NCBI GenBank assembly: GCA_964492485.1
Contig: CAZBKM010000003.1
Span: 124,001 to 188,000 of the forward strand
DNA length: 64,000 bases
Origin: UBA5336 sp964492485
Lineage (GTDB): Bacteria > Pseudomonadota > Alphaproteobacteria > Caulobacterales > Hyphomonadaceae
Direction: 5' to 3'
In this document: in pieces, positions 1 through 9,337 of the stretch
How positions within the stretch are numbered: position 1 is the first letter of the stretch
Layout of the letters: every line of letters starts with the position of its first letter
Position numbers and translations under genes: made by a program
The notes under the pieces: generated by a model
What the model saw: only the letters and a program-made list of their open reading frames with translations
Database searches by the model: none
Told to the model about the DNA's origin: nothing

Positions 1-1
1 T

Positions 2-526
2 CATGCCTTCAGGGACAAGCTGGCATCGCTGGGCTATGAGCTCGAGGACGACGCGCTCGCCGATGCGTTCAAACGGTTCAAGGCGCTCGCCGACCGGAAG
101 AAGCATGTCTTCGACGACGACATCATCGCCATTGTCGACGACCAACTCGCGGCAGAGGGCGAACGAATCGCCTTCGAACGCCTCCGTGTCGTGGCCGGCA
201 CCGATGGTCCCCAGACGGCGGAGATCGATGTCAGGGTCGACGGGGAACCCAAATATGCCATCGCCCGAGGCAATGGTCCGGTGGACGCCGTGTTCAATGC
301 GATCCGCGCGATCATTCCCCATGAAAGCGTGCTGGAACTCTATCAGGTCCACGCGGTCACAGGCGGCACGGATGCCCAAGCGGAAGTCAGCGTCCGGCTG
401 AATGGCGAGGGAATCATGGCGACAGGCCGAGCGTCGGACCTCGACACGCTGGTGGCCAGCGCGCGCGCCTATATCCATGCCCTGAACAAACTCGAAGCAC
501 GCAAGCGCAAGCGTCTGGCTGCCTGA
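2..526 (+). CDS. leuA: 2-isopropylmalate synthase, C-terminal part (truncated by window edge)
   Basis: The reading frame is open from the first bases and ends at the TGA at 526, so this is the 3' end of a longer gene. The visible ~174 residues are the tail of the accessory region and the regulatory LeuA dimer domain, with the typical features of a (beta-beta-beta-alpha)2 leucine-binding domain: VVAGTDGPQTAEIDV, then GNGPVDAVFNAIRAI, then HAVTGGTDAQAEVSVRLN. The enzyme condenses acetyl-CoA with 2-oxoisovalerate in the first committed step of leucine synthesis, and this domain mediates leucine feedback inhibition. The catalytic TIM barrel lies outside the window. The related enzyme citramalate synthase shares this domain, so the exact substrate rests on family resemblance only. 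Confidence 0.88.
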   Translation, partial: HAFRDKLASLGYELEDDALADAFKRFKALADRKKHVFDDDIIAIVDDQLAAEGERIAFERLRVVAGTDGPQTAEIDVRVDGEPKYAIARGNGPVDAVFNAIRAIIPHESVLELYQVHAVTGGTDAQAEVSVRLNGEGIMATGRASDLDTLVASARAYIHALNKLEARKRKRLAA

Positions 527-912
527 CCCCTGTCGGCATCTTGCCTTGCGTCGCGTTCGGTGTCCGCGCCGCTTTGAGGCGCGCTCGTGTGTCTCCCGCA
601 GCCGACACAGGGTCCCGGGCCCGGCCGGGCGCGCTGATCGAACGCCTCGTTCACCGCCAGCGGACCTGGTGATTCGTCGGGACTCTGGGTGCTGCGGGGG
701 CGGTTGCGGATTGCCCGGTTTGCCCCTGTTCGCGGTACATCCGCAGTAACAGCGGGGTGCGTACGGGGCGTTCCATTTCTGTGTGGCCCGCGCCTTGCTT
801 TAACGGAGATTAAACGGCAAGTGTGGCAGACGGGCACGGGGCAAGTGGTTTCATCGGCGTCAAGCCGGACGGAGCAGGTCCGGAGCGCCCCCTTCGAAAG
901 CGGCGGTACATC
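527..912. other. leuA-mreB intergenic region
   Basis: This 386-bp gap has no supported gene. Frames open across it are GC-driven and lack start signals. Near its downstream end is a CtrA-like box (800-815), so it probably holds the promoter of the mreB operon. I see no T-run terminator for leuA. Confidence 0.5.
800..815 (+). promoter_or_regulatory. CtrA-like box upstream of mreB
   Basis: TTAA-N7-TAAAC, one mismatch from the CtrA consensus TTAA-N7-TTAAC, about 100 bp before the mreB start. CtrA is the cell-cycle regulator of this group. The assignment is inference from a short degenerate motif. Confidence 0.3.
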
Positions 913-1953
913 ATGATCGGAAGTCTCCTTGGCATGTTGTCGACGGACATGGCCATCGACCTCGGGACGGCGAATACGCTCGTCTACGTCAAGGGGCAGG
1001 GGGTTCGCCTCGATGAGCCGTCGGTGGTTGCCTACATGACGCAGGGCGGGCGCAAGATCGTCTATGCGGTCGGGGCGCAGGCCAAGGCGATGCTTGGCAA
1101 GACGCCGGTGAACATGGAGGCGATTCGCCCCATGCGGGACGGGGTCATTGCCGACTTCGAAGTCGCCGAGGAGATGATCAAGCACTTCATCCGGAAGGTG
1201 CACAACCGGCGGGCCTTCGTGTCGCCTCTGATCATCATCTGCGTTCCCAGTTCGGCAACCAGTGTTGAGCGGCGTGCCATCCACCAATCCGCCCTGGCAG
1301 CCGGCGCGCGCCAGGTGGAACTCATCGAGGAACCCATGGCGGCTGCGATCGGCGCCGGCCTGCCGATCGAGGATCCGGCGGGGTCGATGGTCGTCGACAT
1401 TGGAGGCGGCACGTCCGAAGTCGCGGTCCTGTCGCTGGGCGGGATCGTCTATTCCCGTTCCGTCCGCATTGGTGGCGACAAGATGGACCAGGCGATCGTG
1501 AACTATCTGCGCCGCGAGCAGAAGATTCTGATCGGCGAGATGTCGGCGGAGCGGATCAAGAAGGAAATCGGCACAGCCGTGGCGCCTGAAAAGGGCAATG
1601 GCATGGCGCTGACCGTTCGGGGCCGGGGCACCATGGATGGCGTCCCGATCGAGACCGAGGTGACCGAGGCAATGGTGGCCGAAGCGCTCCGGGAGCCGGT
1701 GACCGAAATCGTCGAGTCGGTGAAGACCGCCCTGGAGGCCATGCCCCCCGAACTTGCGGCCGACATCGTCGACCGCGGTATCGTTCTGACCGGTGGCGGG
1801 GCGCTTCTGCGAAATCTGGATGTGTGCATCCGCGACCAGGCGAAGCTGCCCGTGATGCTGGCGGATGATCCGCTGAAATGCGTCGTGAACGGCTGTGGAT
1901 ATGTGCTAGAGCATTATCCGAAGATGAAGACGGTGCTTTGCCCCGAAGTGTAG
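913..1953 (+). CDS. mreB: Rod-shape-determining protein MreB
   Basis: Bacterial actin homologue of 346 aa, the normal length. It polymerises under the inner membrane and positions the elongasome that includes MreC, MreD, PBP2 and RodA, all encoded next. The nucleotide-binding motifs of the actin/Hsp70 fold are visible: phosphate-1 DLGTANTLVY near residues 16-25, phosphate-2 VVDIGGGTSEVAVLS near the middle, and the adenosine motif GIVLTGGGALL near the C terminus. The N terminus MIGSLLGMLSTDMAIDLG matches the family, which favours this ATG over the in-frame start 90 bp upstream, although no clear Shine-Dalgarno precedes it. It is the first gene of the mre-mrd operon, with a CtrA-like box upstream. 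Confidence 0.97.
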   Translation: MIGSLLGMLSTDMAIDLGTANTLVYVKGQGVRLDEPSVVAYMTQGGRKIVYAVGAQAKAMLGKTPVNMEAIRPMRDGVIADFEVAEEMIKHFIRKVHNRRAFVSPLIIICVPSSATSVERRAIHQSALAAGARQVELIEEPMAAAIGAGLPIEDPAGSMVVDIGGGTSEVAVLSLGGIVYSRSVRIGGDKMDQAIVNYLRREQKILIGEMSAERIKKEIGTAVAPEKGNGMALTVRGRGTMDGVPIETEVTEAMVAEALREPVTEIVESVKTALEAMPPELAADIVDRGIVLTGGGALLRNLDVCIRDQAKLPVMLADDPLKCVVNGCGYVLEHYPKMKTVLCPEV

Positions 1954-2026
1954 ACCGGCGAGGCTGAACCGGTCGGCCCGGGGGCGAATCCCGCCAAGGT
2001 GCGGTGGATCAGAAGGGTTAGCCGCA

Positions 2027-2941
2027 ATGGCCCGTCCAGGACGGTATGGAACGCGAAGGCGCCCGATGCGCGGCCTTGCGCTCGGCGTGCTCCTGGCCCT
2101 GTCACTTGCGCTCGTGGTCGCCCAGACCTCACCGGCCATCCAGCGTCTGTTCTCGCCCGTGCGCGAGGTTGCAGGCGACGTGCAGACCATTGGCGTCCGC
2201 CAGGAACGCCGTGCGGATCGCGAACCGGGGCTCGTCTCCCGGCTTCTCGGCCATGCCGAAAAGGATCGTGAGATCGCGCGCCTGCGCCAGGACTTGGCAA
2301 AGGCGGAACTCTATCGCCTCACGGCCTACGCCATGGCCGAGCGCCTCGAGGCCTACCAGTCGATGCTGGGCGCAATCGACCGCTCGCCCTTCGATTGGCG
2401 CCAGGCGGCCAAGGCCGTCCGGGTCGCGGCCGAGACGGATGGCCCCTTTGCGGAAACCCTTCTGGCCGATGCCGGCCGGCGGGCGAACGTGGCGGAGGGC
2501 CATATCGCCTTCAACGAGGGTGGATTGGTGGGACGGGTCGTGGCGGTGGGACGGGATTCCGCGCGCATCCTCCAGGTGACCGACTTCAACAGCCGTGTGC
2601 CGGTCATGGGCGAGGCGAGCGGGGTTCGCGCCATCCTGCATGGCGGCCGCGACCGGTACGGGACCCTGATGGACCGACCCGAGGACGACGCCTTTCTTGA
2701 GGGCGAGCGGATCCTGACCAGCGGTGAGGGTGGGGTCTATCCTCGCGGCATTCTGGTCGGTGAGGCCTTCCGCACCGATGAGGGGCCGTGGCGTGTGGAT
2801 TTCGCCATGCGGCGCGGCCGTGGTGGATATGTCTTCCTGATGCCGGCGGCGCGGATTCCGAAGCCGGAGGATGCGGCGGCCACCGGGACGGACGGATCCG
2901 CGGTGGCCATGGCGACCGAGGCACGGGCAGGCACACCATGA
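2027..2941 (+). CDS. mreC: Rod-shape-determining protein MreC
   Basis: Protein of 304 aa with an N-terminal Arg-rich cytoplasmic tail, one membrane anchor (about residues 14-33), a charged helical stretch (roughly 60-110) expected to form the dimerising coiled coil, and a beta-rich periplasmic domain containing the family signatures GLVGRVV and TDFNSRVPV. MreC links MreB filaments to PBP2 in the periplasm. The C-terminal tail is low-complexity and rich in Ala and Gly. The stop overlaps the mreD start (ATGA), which indicates translational coupling. Confidence 0.93.
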   Translation: MARPGRYGTRRRPMRGLALGVLLALSLALVVAQTSPAIQRLFSPVREVAGDVQTIGVRQERRADREPGLVSRLLGHAEKDREIARLRQDLAKAELYRLTAYAMAERLEAYQSMLGAIDRSPFDWRQAAKAVRVAAETDGPFAETLLADAGRRANVAEGHIAFNEGGLVGRVVAVGRDSARILQVTDFNSRVPVMGEASGVRAILHGGRDRYGTLMDRPEDDAFLEGERILTSGEGGVYPRGILVGEAFRTDEGPWRVDFAMRRGRGGYVFLMPAARIPKPEDAAATGTDGSAVAMATEARAGTP

Positions 2942-3486
2942 TCCTGCGTAATCTTGCGGCATCATTGTCCCAGGCCTGGGAGCGCACGGGCTCCGGCGCC
3001 AGACTGAGCGTGGGCGTCCTGGTTTGTGTTGCCGTCATGCTTTTGGGCCTACGGCCGGTGGACGTGTTCGGCGTGGCGATACCCTGGCCCTATGCAAGTC
3101 TGTGGGCCGCCGTGGGCTGGGCCCGAGCGGGATTGAGCGCGCGCCCCATGCTGCCGCTCGTCATACTGGGGCTGGCGCAGGACGTCCTGCTGAGTGCGCC
3201 GCTCGGCTGCTTCGTCATCGTCAACCTGGTGACGTACGGCTTGCACGCAGGGGTAATGCGTCTTCTTGGATCGGAGCGGGATCCGGTCGCCTACAGGGTG
3301 CTGCCACCGCTGACCCTGGCGGTCGGTGCCGCCATGGTCTGGATCGTCGCGTCCGGCGTGGTGACCCACCCCGTTCGTGTTGCGCCGATCGTATGGTCCT
3401 ATCTGGCAACGGTGGCCGGCTTCCAGATCCTGCGTCCAGTGTTCAACCCCGGGATGGACCGGTCGCTTGCCGGCTGGAGGGGATGA
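2938..3486 (+). CDS. mreD: Rod-shape-determining protein MreD
   Basis: Small, very hydrophobic protein (182 aa) with about five predicted membrane helices, such as LSVGVLVCVAVMLLGL, the segment before GLAQDVLLSAPLG, and LTLAVGAAMVWIVASG. The GL.QD....PLG stretch is the recognisable MreD motif. Identity rests on this motif and on its position between mreC and mrdA. The start overlaps mreC by 4 bp and the end overlaps mrdA by 4 bp, so the three genes are translated as a coupled set. Confidence 0.88.
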   Translation: MILRNLAASLSQAWERTGSGARLSVGVLVCVAVMLLGLRPVDVFGVAIPWPYASLWAAVGWARAGLSARPMLPLVILGLAQDVLLSAPLGCFVIVNLVTYGLHAGVMRLLGSERDPVAYRVLPPLTLAVGAAMVWIVASGVVTHPVRVAPIVWSYLATVAGFQILRPVFNPGMDRSLAGWRG

Positions 3487-5465
3487 TGGCGCGCAAGACA
3501 CGCTCGGGCACCGAGACGTCCAGCGAGGCAACGTTCCGTCGGCGCGCCATCATCGCCGCGGTGGGCGGCGGAGCGGCCTGGTCGCTGCTCGTCGGGCGGC
3601 TGGCACAGCTTCAGATGGGCGAGGGCGAGAAGTATGCGGACCTCGCCAAGGAGAACCGCGTGCGCCAGGATCTGGCGACACCGACCCGCGGGGACATTCT
3701 CGACCGGTTCGGCCGTCCGCTCGCAGCGCACAGGCAGGCTGGGCGGGTCTCGATCATCCGCGAGCAGGCCGAGGACATCGAAGCCACGCTCCAGGCCATC
3801 GCGCGCATCGTCGATCTGCCACCCGAGCGCCAGGCCCGCATTGTCCGGGAGGCCCGCCGCCAGGCTGCTTTCCTGCCGACGGAGGTCGTCCGGGAGCTGA
3901 CCTATGAGGAGTTCGCGCGCATGTCGGTGCACGCGGTGAAGCTGCCCGGCGTCTCGGTGGAGATGGGCCTGACGCGATCCTATCCGCGTGGTCGCGATTT
4001 CGCGCACGTGCTTGGCTACGTTGCCCGCGCCAGCGAACGCGACCTGGTCCGCCTGACCGAAGGAAAGACCGGCGAGGAAGCCATCCGCGTCCGCCGCCTC
4101 TACAAGCATCCGGACATGCGCACGGGCCGCTCGGGCATCGAGTTCAGCTGCGACGACTGGCTGACGGGTCGGGCGGGTCAGCGCCGGGTGGTGACCAATG
4201 CCTCCGGTCGCATCATCGAGGAGCTTCCCAGCGAGGATTTGGCACCCGTGCCCGGGCGCAATGTGATGATCACCATCGACGCCGCGCTGCAGCGCAAGGC
4301 GATCGAGCGTTTCGGCGAGGAGACCGGCGCCGCGGTGGTTATGGACGTGCGGTCCGGCCATATACTGGCCCTGGTGTCCACACCGGCCTTCGACCCGAAC
4401 GATTTCGTCAACGGCATAAGCCAGGCCGATTTCGATGTCCTTCGAAACGATCCGGACTCGCCTCTGTATCACAAGGCTTTCGACGGCCTGTATCCACCCG
4501 GCTCGACCTTCAAGATGGTCGTTGCCACCGCGGCGCTGGAAGCGGGCGCCATGGACCCTTCGGAGCGTGTCTTCTGTAATGGGCGATACAGGTTTGGCGA
4601 CCGAACCTGGCATTGTTGGAAACGCGAGGGGCATGGATCGGTCGACATGCATGCCGGCGTGAAGGTCTCCTGCGACGTTTACTTCTACGAGTTGGCCAGA
4701 CGGACGGGCGTCGAGAAGATCGCCGAGGTCTCGCGGCGCTTTGGCTTCGGGATGACCTGGCCGCATCTCGGTTTGACGGGGGGCGCCCGGGGCGTCGTCC
4801 CAGATGATGCCTGGAAGCGTGGTGCGCTGAACGAGCCCTGGTACGACGGCGAGACCCTGAACTACGGTATCGGGCAGGGCTACCTCAACACCACGCCGCT
4901 GCAACTGGCGATCATGACGGCGCGGATCGCCACGGAGGGTCGCGAGATCGTCCCCAATCTGCTGGGCGTCGGGCCGGACCTTCCCATGGGCCCGCGCCAT
5001 GATGGACCGCTTCCGGCAGCGGCGCTCGAACGCATGAAGGCCGCCATGTATGGCGTCACCTCCGAAGGCGGCGGCACGGCCCTGCGCTCGGGCGACCTGG
5101 GTTTGGGTGGCGTGCGCATGGCGGGAAAGACCGGGACGGCGCAGGTGCGACGGATCACGACGGCAGAACGGCTCACCGGCGTCATTTCCAATGAGGCGCT
5201 CGAACGCCGGCTGCGCGACCACGCGCTGTTCGTGGGCTATGCGCCGCATGACGATCCGCGCTATTCGGTGGCTGTCGTGGTCGAGCATGGCGGAAGCGGG
5301 TCACGCTCCGCCGGACCGGTGGCACGAGACATCATGGCCGAGGCGCTGCGCATGGACAGCGGCCGCACGCCGGCCTGGCGCCAGACCGCCGACCTCGATC
5401 ACGGGGCCGGCCCGTCGGCGGGCGGGGGCGGGGGCGGTCCGGCTTCCGGCGCGGGAGACCTGTAG
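3483..5465 (+). CDS. mrdA: Penicillin-binding protein 2 (elongation transpeptidase)
   Basis: Class B PBP of 660 aa. It cross-links peptidoglycan during side-wall elongation, in complex with RodA. Order: short cytoplasmic tail, membrane anchor (about 22-40), pedestal with TRGDILDRFGRPLA, then the transpeptidase domain with the nucleophile in STFK (Ser341), SCD (Ser396) and KTG (Lys549). Two ATGs in tandem begin the gene (3483 and 3486); the first overlaps the mreD stop. The C-terminal 30 residues are a Gly/Ala/Ser tail that includes a run of six glycines, encoded by G-rich DNA near 5417-5450. The next gene starts directly after this stop. Confidence 0.95.
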   Translation: MMARKTRSGTETSSEATFRRRAIIAAVGGGAAWSLLVGRLAQLQMGEGEKYADLAKENRVRQDLATPTRGDILDRFGRPLAAHRQAGRVSIIREQAEDIEATLQAIARIVDLPPERQARIVREARRQAAFLPTEVVRELTYEEFARMSVHAVKLPGVSVEMGLTRSYPRGRDFAHVLGYVARASERDLVRLTEGKTGEEAIRVRRLYKHPDMRTGRSGIEFSCDDWLTGRAGQRRVVTNASGRIIEELPSEDLAPVPGRNVMITIDAALQRKAIERFGEETGAAVVMDVRSGHILALVSTPAFDPNDFVNGISQADFDVLRNDPDSPLYHKAFDGLYPPGSTFKMVVATAALEAGAMDPSERVFCNGRYRFGDRTWHCWKREGHGSVDMHAGVKVSCDVYFYELARRTGVEKIAEVSRRFGFGMTWPHLGLTGGARGVVPDDAWKRGALNEPWYDGETLNYGIGQGYLNTTPLQLAIMTARIATEGREIVPNLLGVGPDLPMGPRHDGPLPAAALERMKAAMYGVTSEGGGTALRSGDLGLGGVRMAGKTGTAQVRRITTAERLTGVISNEALERRLRDHALFVGYAPHDDPRYSVAVVVEHGGSGSRSAGPVARDIMAEALRMDSGRTPAWRQTADLDHGAGPSAGGGGGGPASGAGDL

Positions 5466-6656
5466 ATGCGCGGTGCGGTCGACTACTCCGGTACGGTTCG
5501 AGCCTCCACGGGGTCCGCGTCGCTGACGTTCAGCCGCGCCGGGGGGCTTGCTGCCTTCGCCAACCTGTCCTGGGGCCTGATCGCGCTGATCGTCGCCATC
5601 GGTCTGGTTGGAACCGCGATGCTCTATTCGGTCAGCCAGTCGGGCGTCGTCGCGGCCGATCTGTGGGCTCAGCACCTGTTGCGGTTCGCCCTGGGTCTCG
5701 TCGCGATGATCGCAGTGGCGCTGGTACCCCTGCAGGTCTGGTTCCGATTGGCCGTGCCCGGCTATCTCGCCACGCTCGCACTTCTGGTGGCGGTGGAACT
5801 GTTCGGGTCGGTGCGCGGCGGGGCGCAGCGCTGGCTGGAGATCGGGCCGGTGGCGGTGCAGCCCTCCGAGCCGATGAAACTCGCTCTCACGCTGGTTCTG
5901 GCGCGCTATTACCATGGCCTGCTTGGCCAGCGACCGCAGAGCTTCCTCATGCATGTGGGCGCGGTGGGCCTGATTCTCCTGCCGGCAGCGCTGATCTTCA
6001 AGCAGCCCGATTTCGGCACGACGCTGGCGCTGATCGCTTCGGGCGGCGTGATCGTGTTCCTTTCCGGGTTGAACCGGTGGATCATCCTCTCCGGCCTGGT
6101 GGCGGGCGCCGTTGCGTCGGTCCCGATCTACCATCTGGTGCTGGAGGACTATCAGCGCGAGCGGGTCGACACGTTCCTGGAACAGCTCGCCGGACAGAAC
6201 ACCGATGCGCTCGGCGACGGGTATCAGATCGAGCAGGCGAAGATCGCCATTGGCTCCGGCGGCCTTTGGGGAAAGGGCTATATGGAAGGGACGCAGACCA
6301 AGCTCGAATACATCCCCGAACAGCATACGGATTTCATCCTGACCGTGGTGGCCGAGGAGCTCGGCTTCTTCGGCGCCAGCGGGCTTCTGCTTCTGTGGGC
6401 CACGGTGCTGGTCTGGGGCATCGTCGTTGCCCTGCGCTGCGCGAGCCTGTTCGGCAGCTTCGCAGCGGCGGGGGCGGTGGGGACGGTTGCCTTCTATCTC
6501 ATGTTCAATGTCGGAATGGTGCTGGGGCTTCTGCCCGTGGTGGGCGTACCCATGCCGCTCGTCTCTTATGGCGGCACGGCCATGCTCACCACGCTGCTCG
6601 CCTTCGGCGTGATCCTCTCGGTCGACCTGCACGCCGATGAACGGATGCCAGGCTGA
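5466..6656 (+). CDS. rodA: Rod-shape-determining protein RodA (SEDS glycosyltransferase)
   Basis: Multi-pass membrane protein of 396 aa with about ten helices, belonging to the SEDS family of peptidoglycan polymerases. It polymerises lipid II into glycan strands together with PBP2, encoded just upstream with no gap. The long periplasmic loop carries RodA/FtsW signatures: IAIGSGGLWGKGYMEGTQ and YIPEQHTDFILTVVAEELGF, and the last helices carry VGVPMPLVSYGGTAML. It is the last gene of the operon. A short inverted repeat (CCGCT-AA-AGCGG) followed by AGAAAA lies about 55 bp after the stop, but it is too weak to call a terminator. Confidence 0.95.
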   Translation: MRGAVDYSGTVRASTGSASLTFSRAGGLAAFANLSWGLIALIVAIGLVGTAMLYSVSQSGVVAADLWAQHLLRFALGLVAMIAVALVPLQVWFRLAVPGYLATLALLVAVELFGSVRGGAQRWLEIGPVAVQPSEPMKLALTLVLARYYHGLLGQRPQSFLMHVGAVGLILLPAALIFKQPDFGTTLALIASGGVIVFLSGLNRWIILSGLVAGAVASVPIYHLVLEDYQRERVDTFLEQLAGQNTDALGDGYQIEQAKIAIGSGGLWGKGYMEGTQTKLEYIPEQHTDFILTVVAEELGFFGASGLLLLWATVLVWGIVVALRCASLFGSFAAAGAVGTVAFYLMFNVGMVLGLLPVVGVPMPLVSYGGTAMLTTLLAFGVILSVDLHADERMPG

Positions 6657-6784
6657 ACGCGCCGGGACCGGCCGTCCCTGCGATCCATCAGCGTTTCTTT
6701 GGACCCGGGATTCCGCTAAAGCGGAGAAAAGAGCGCCGGGCCGGCATCCCCGGGCAGACCCCAGGCGGGCAGAGGGAGCGTTGA

Positions 6785-8170
6785 ATGACGGACATTCGCA
6801 GGAAGACCGAGCATTGGGGCTCTCGGTTTGGCTTCATCATGGCTGCGGTCGGCTCTGCCGTCGGGTTGGGGAACCTGTGGCGATTTCCATTCACTGCGGG
6901 GGAGAACGGCGGCAGTGCCTTCATTCTCGTCTATCTGGTCTGCGTGGCGGCGCTGGGCCTTCCAGTCCTGATCGCGGAATATGCGGTCGGCCGGAAAGGT
7001 GCCCGCTCGGCAATTGCGGGAATCCGCCACATTGCCGAGACCGAGGGCAAGTCGACCGCCTGGGTCGCCATGGGCTGGATCGGCGTCATCTGCGCGACGA
7101 CGATCGTGTCGTTCTATTTCGTGATCGCCACCTGGGTGTTCGACTTCATCCCGCAGGCCTTTTCCGGCCGATTCGAAGGGATGGATGCTGCCGCCTCGGA
7201 GGCGAACTTCATCCTGACGGTCGGCAATCGTCTGGAAATCTCGGTTTTTCTTGCGATCTTCATTGCGCTCAATGTCTGGGTGGTGTCGCGGGGCATCAAG
7301 CGTGGGATCGAAAGGGCTTCGGAAATCCTGATGCCGGCCTTCTTCATCATGCTGGTCGGCATGGTGATCTTTGCGCTCAGCACGGGTGATGCGGCCGCCG
7401 CCGCGGCGTTCCTGCTGCAGCCGGACTTCTCGCGTCTCGGTTTCGGCATGTTCCTCTCGGCGGTGGGCCAGGCCTTCTTCTCCATCGGGGTCGGCACCTG
7501 CCTGATGATCACCTATGGAGCCTATCTGACCCGCGACACACAGATCCCCCGGGTGTCGGGCGTCGTGGCGGGTTCGGACACGTTCGTCGCGCTGATCGCC
7601 GGTTTTGCCATCTTCCCCATCGTCTTTGCGTTTGGCCTGGAACCGAGTGCGGGCGGCGGCCTGTTCTTCGTCACGATGCCAGTGGCCTTCGGCCAGATGC
7701 CCTTCGGCGCCCTAGTGGGCGGTTTGTTCTTCATGCTCGCGCTGTTTGCGGCCTTCACCTCGTCGATATCGCTGTTCGAGGTGGCTGTGTCGTGGCTGGA
7801 AGATCAGCGCGGCATCGGCCGGGTCCGCGGCGCTGTCGGACTGGGCAGCCTGCTTTATCTCGTCGGTCTCGGCTACATCCACAACGGCGCCTTGATCGAC
7901 CATGCCGATTTCATTACCGGATCGGTCCTTCTGCCGCTGGGCGGCCTTCTCATCTCGCTCTTCGCCGGTTACGTGCTCTCGCGCGATAGCCTTGCGAGCG
8001 AGATCGGCGTCGGCTGGCCTCTCGACCTGGTCCGGCTGTTCCTGCGCTACCTCGTGCCGATCGCGCTTCTGTTCATCCTGGTGTTCGGTGTTCTCGACAA
8101 GCTTCAGGACCAGTACGGAGTCGCGATGCCCGATTTTCTGGCGCCGGTGATCGGTGCGAATGCCGGGTGA
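6785..8170 (+). CDS. Sodium-dependent transporter, SNF (NSS) family
   Basis: Membrane protein of 461 aa with 11-12 predicted helices and a LeuT fold. The first helix carries the family signature around the unwound Na+/substrate site, AAVGSAVGLGNLWRFP (near residues 20-35), followed by GGSAFILVYL in helix 2. Members import amino acids or similar small solutes with Na+. The bacterial-type length and short C-terminal helix fit the subgroup related to MhsT and TnaT. The substrate cannot be read from sequence. A GC-rich stretch with GGGAGCG precedes the ATG. The gene stands alone and converges on pip. Confidence 0.9.
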   Translation: MTDIRRKTEHWGSRFGFIMAAVGSAVGLGNLWRFPFTAGENGGSAFILVYLVCVAALGLPVLIAEYAVGRKGARSAIAGIRHIAETEGKSTAWVAMGWIGVICATTIVSFYFVIATWVFDFIPQAFSGRFEGMDAAASEANFILTVGNRLEISVFLAIFIALNVWVVSRGIKRGIERASEILMPAFFIMLVGMVIFALSTGDAAAAAAFLLQPDFSRLGFGMFLSAVGQAFFSIGVGTCLMITYGAYLTRDTQIPRVSGVVAGSDTFVALIAGFAIFPIVFAFGLEPSAGGGLFFVTMPVAFGQMPFGALVGGLFFMLALFAAFTSSISLFEVAVSWLEDQRGIGRVRGAVGLGSLLYLVGLGYIHNGALIDHADFITGSVLLPLGGLLISLFAGYVLSRDSLASEIGVGWPLDLVRLFLRYLVPIALLFILVFGVLDKLQDQYGVAMPDFLAPVIGANAG

Positions 8171-8245
8171 GTCCGCCCGCATCGCCCGCGCCGGTGCTTC
8201 AGGCGCATCGCGGAGATGGGCCAGCCCGTTGCTCGTTCGGACCGG

Positions 8246-9226
8246 TCAGCGCGCCCCAAACCGGTCCGCGTAGGCATCCGAAGCCCGGATCAGCTTGTCC
8301 ACAATTCCTGGCTCGAGGCTCGAATGGCCTGCATCTGGCACGATATGCAGGTCGGCATCGGGCCACGCCTTCGATAGCGTCCAGGCTGAGGACAAGGGCG
8401 TGATCACGTCATAGCGACCGTGAACGATGGTGCCGGGCTTGCCCCGCAAGTGCTGGTGCGCCTGCTTCACGAGCCAGCCATCTTCCGGAAAGAAGCCGCG
8501 ATGGGTGAAATAGTGGCACTCGATCCGCGCAAAGGCGTCGACAAACGCATCCTCGTCGAAGCGGGGCGGACGCATCCCGGGTCCCTTGAGCGACAGGGTT
8601 TCCCCCTCCCATCGGGCCCAGGCGCGCGCGGCCTCGATTCGGGCGGCCCGGTCCTCGCCCGTCAGCCGCCGATGAAAGGCCGCAAGAAGATCTCCGCGTT
8701 CCTCAGGCGGGATCGGCGCAACATAGCGCTCATAGGCATCGGGGAAGAGCCGGCTTGCACCTTCCTGGTAGAACCATCGGATCTCGGCCTCGGTGATCAG
8801 AAAAATCCCTCGCAGGATCAGGGCGATCACGCGGTCAGGATGGGTGACGGCATAAGACAGGGCCAGCGTCGAGCCCCAGGAGCCGCCGAAGATCACCGCG
8901 CTGTCGATGCCCAGATGGGCGCGCAGGGTCTCGATATCGGCCACCAGGTCCCAGGTGGTGTTGTCGGTCAATTCGGAATGTGGGGTCGAGCGTCCGCAGC
9001 CCCGTTGGTCGAACAGGATGATCCGGTAGCGCTCCGGATCGAAGAAGCGCCGCATTTCCGGGCTGGAACCGCCTCCGGGTCCGCCATGCAGACCGATCAC
9101 GGGGAGGCCGTCGGGCGATCCCGATTCTTCCCAGTAGAGCTCGTGCAGTTTCGATACACGCAGACGGCCGGTGCGGCGGGCCTCGTGACGCGGATAGAGT
9201 GTCCGCCGGGGGTGATGAGTGTTCAT
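8246..9226 (-). CDS. pip: Proline iminopeptidase (S33 family)
   Basis: Alpha/beta hydrolase that releases N-terminal proline from peptides, probably in the cytoplasm since no signal peptide is seen. Motifs in order: the oxyanion-hole HGGPGGG, DQRGCGRSTPH, the nucleophile elbow GGSWGSTLAL, and near the C terminus the acid in RYD and the catalytic His in GHSSLE. The long cap insertion with AWARWEGE is typical of prolyl iminopeptidases rather than generic hydrolases. Length of about 326 aa from the chosen start MNTHHPRRTLYP fits the family; an ATG 24 bp upstream is also possible. Convergent with the symporter gene. Confidence 0.93.
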   Translation of the reverse strand: MNTHHPRRTLYPRHEARRTGRLRVSKLHELYWEESGSPDGLPVIGLHGGPGGGSSPEMRRFFDPERYRIILFDQRGCGRSTPHSELTDNTTWDLVADIETLRAHLGIDSAVIFGGSWGSTLALSYAVTHPDRVIALILRGIFLITEAEIRWFYQEGASRLFPDAYERYVAPIPPEERGDLLAAFHRRLTGEDRAARIEAARAWARWEGETLSLKGPGMRPPRFDEDAFVDAFARIECHYFTHRGFFPEDGWLVKQAHQHLRGKPGTIVHGRYDVITPLSSAWTLSKAWPDADLHIVPDAGHSSLEPGIVDKLIRASDAYADRFGAR

Positions 9227-9337
9227 GCGTCCTTCACCTATCGGCAACATTCTCGAAGATAAAGGTTGGACCTGCCAAGCTGGAAAGGTAAGAGGACCTA
9301 GCGGCAGACCACCGATATCAAAGGGATCGTCTCAGCC

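Noticed and set aside
823..912. N-terminal extension of mreB by 30 residues
   Set aside because: MreB homologues begin near MIGSLLG; the upstream residues (MADGHGASGF...) do not match the family.
3399..5288. 629-aa open frame on the minus strand opposite mrdA
   Set aside because: It is an antisense shadow of a clearly real PBP2 gene in GC-rich DNA, with biased composition and no domain.
6690..6745. Terminator after rodA
   Set aside because: Only a 5-bp stem with an A-rich, not T-rich, tail on the coding strand.
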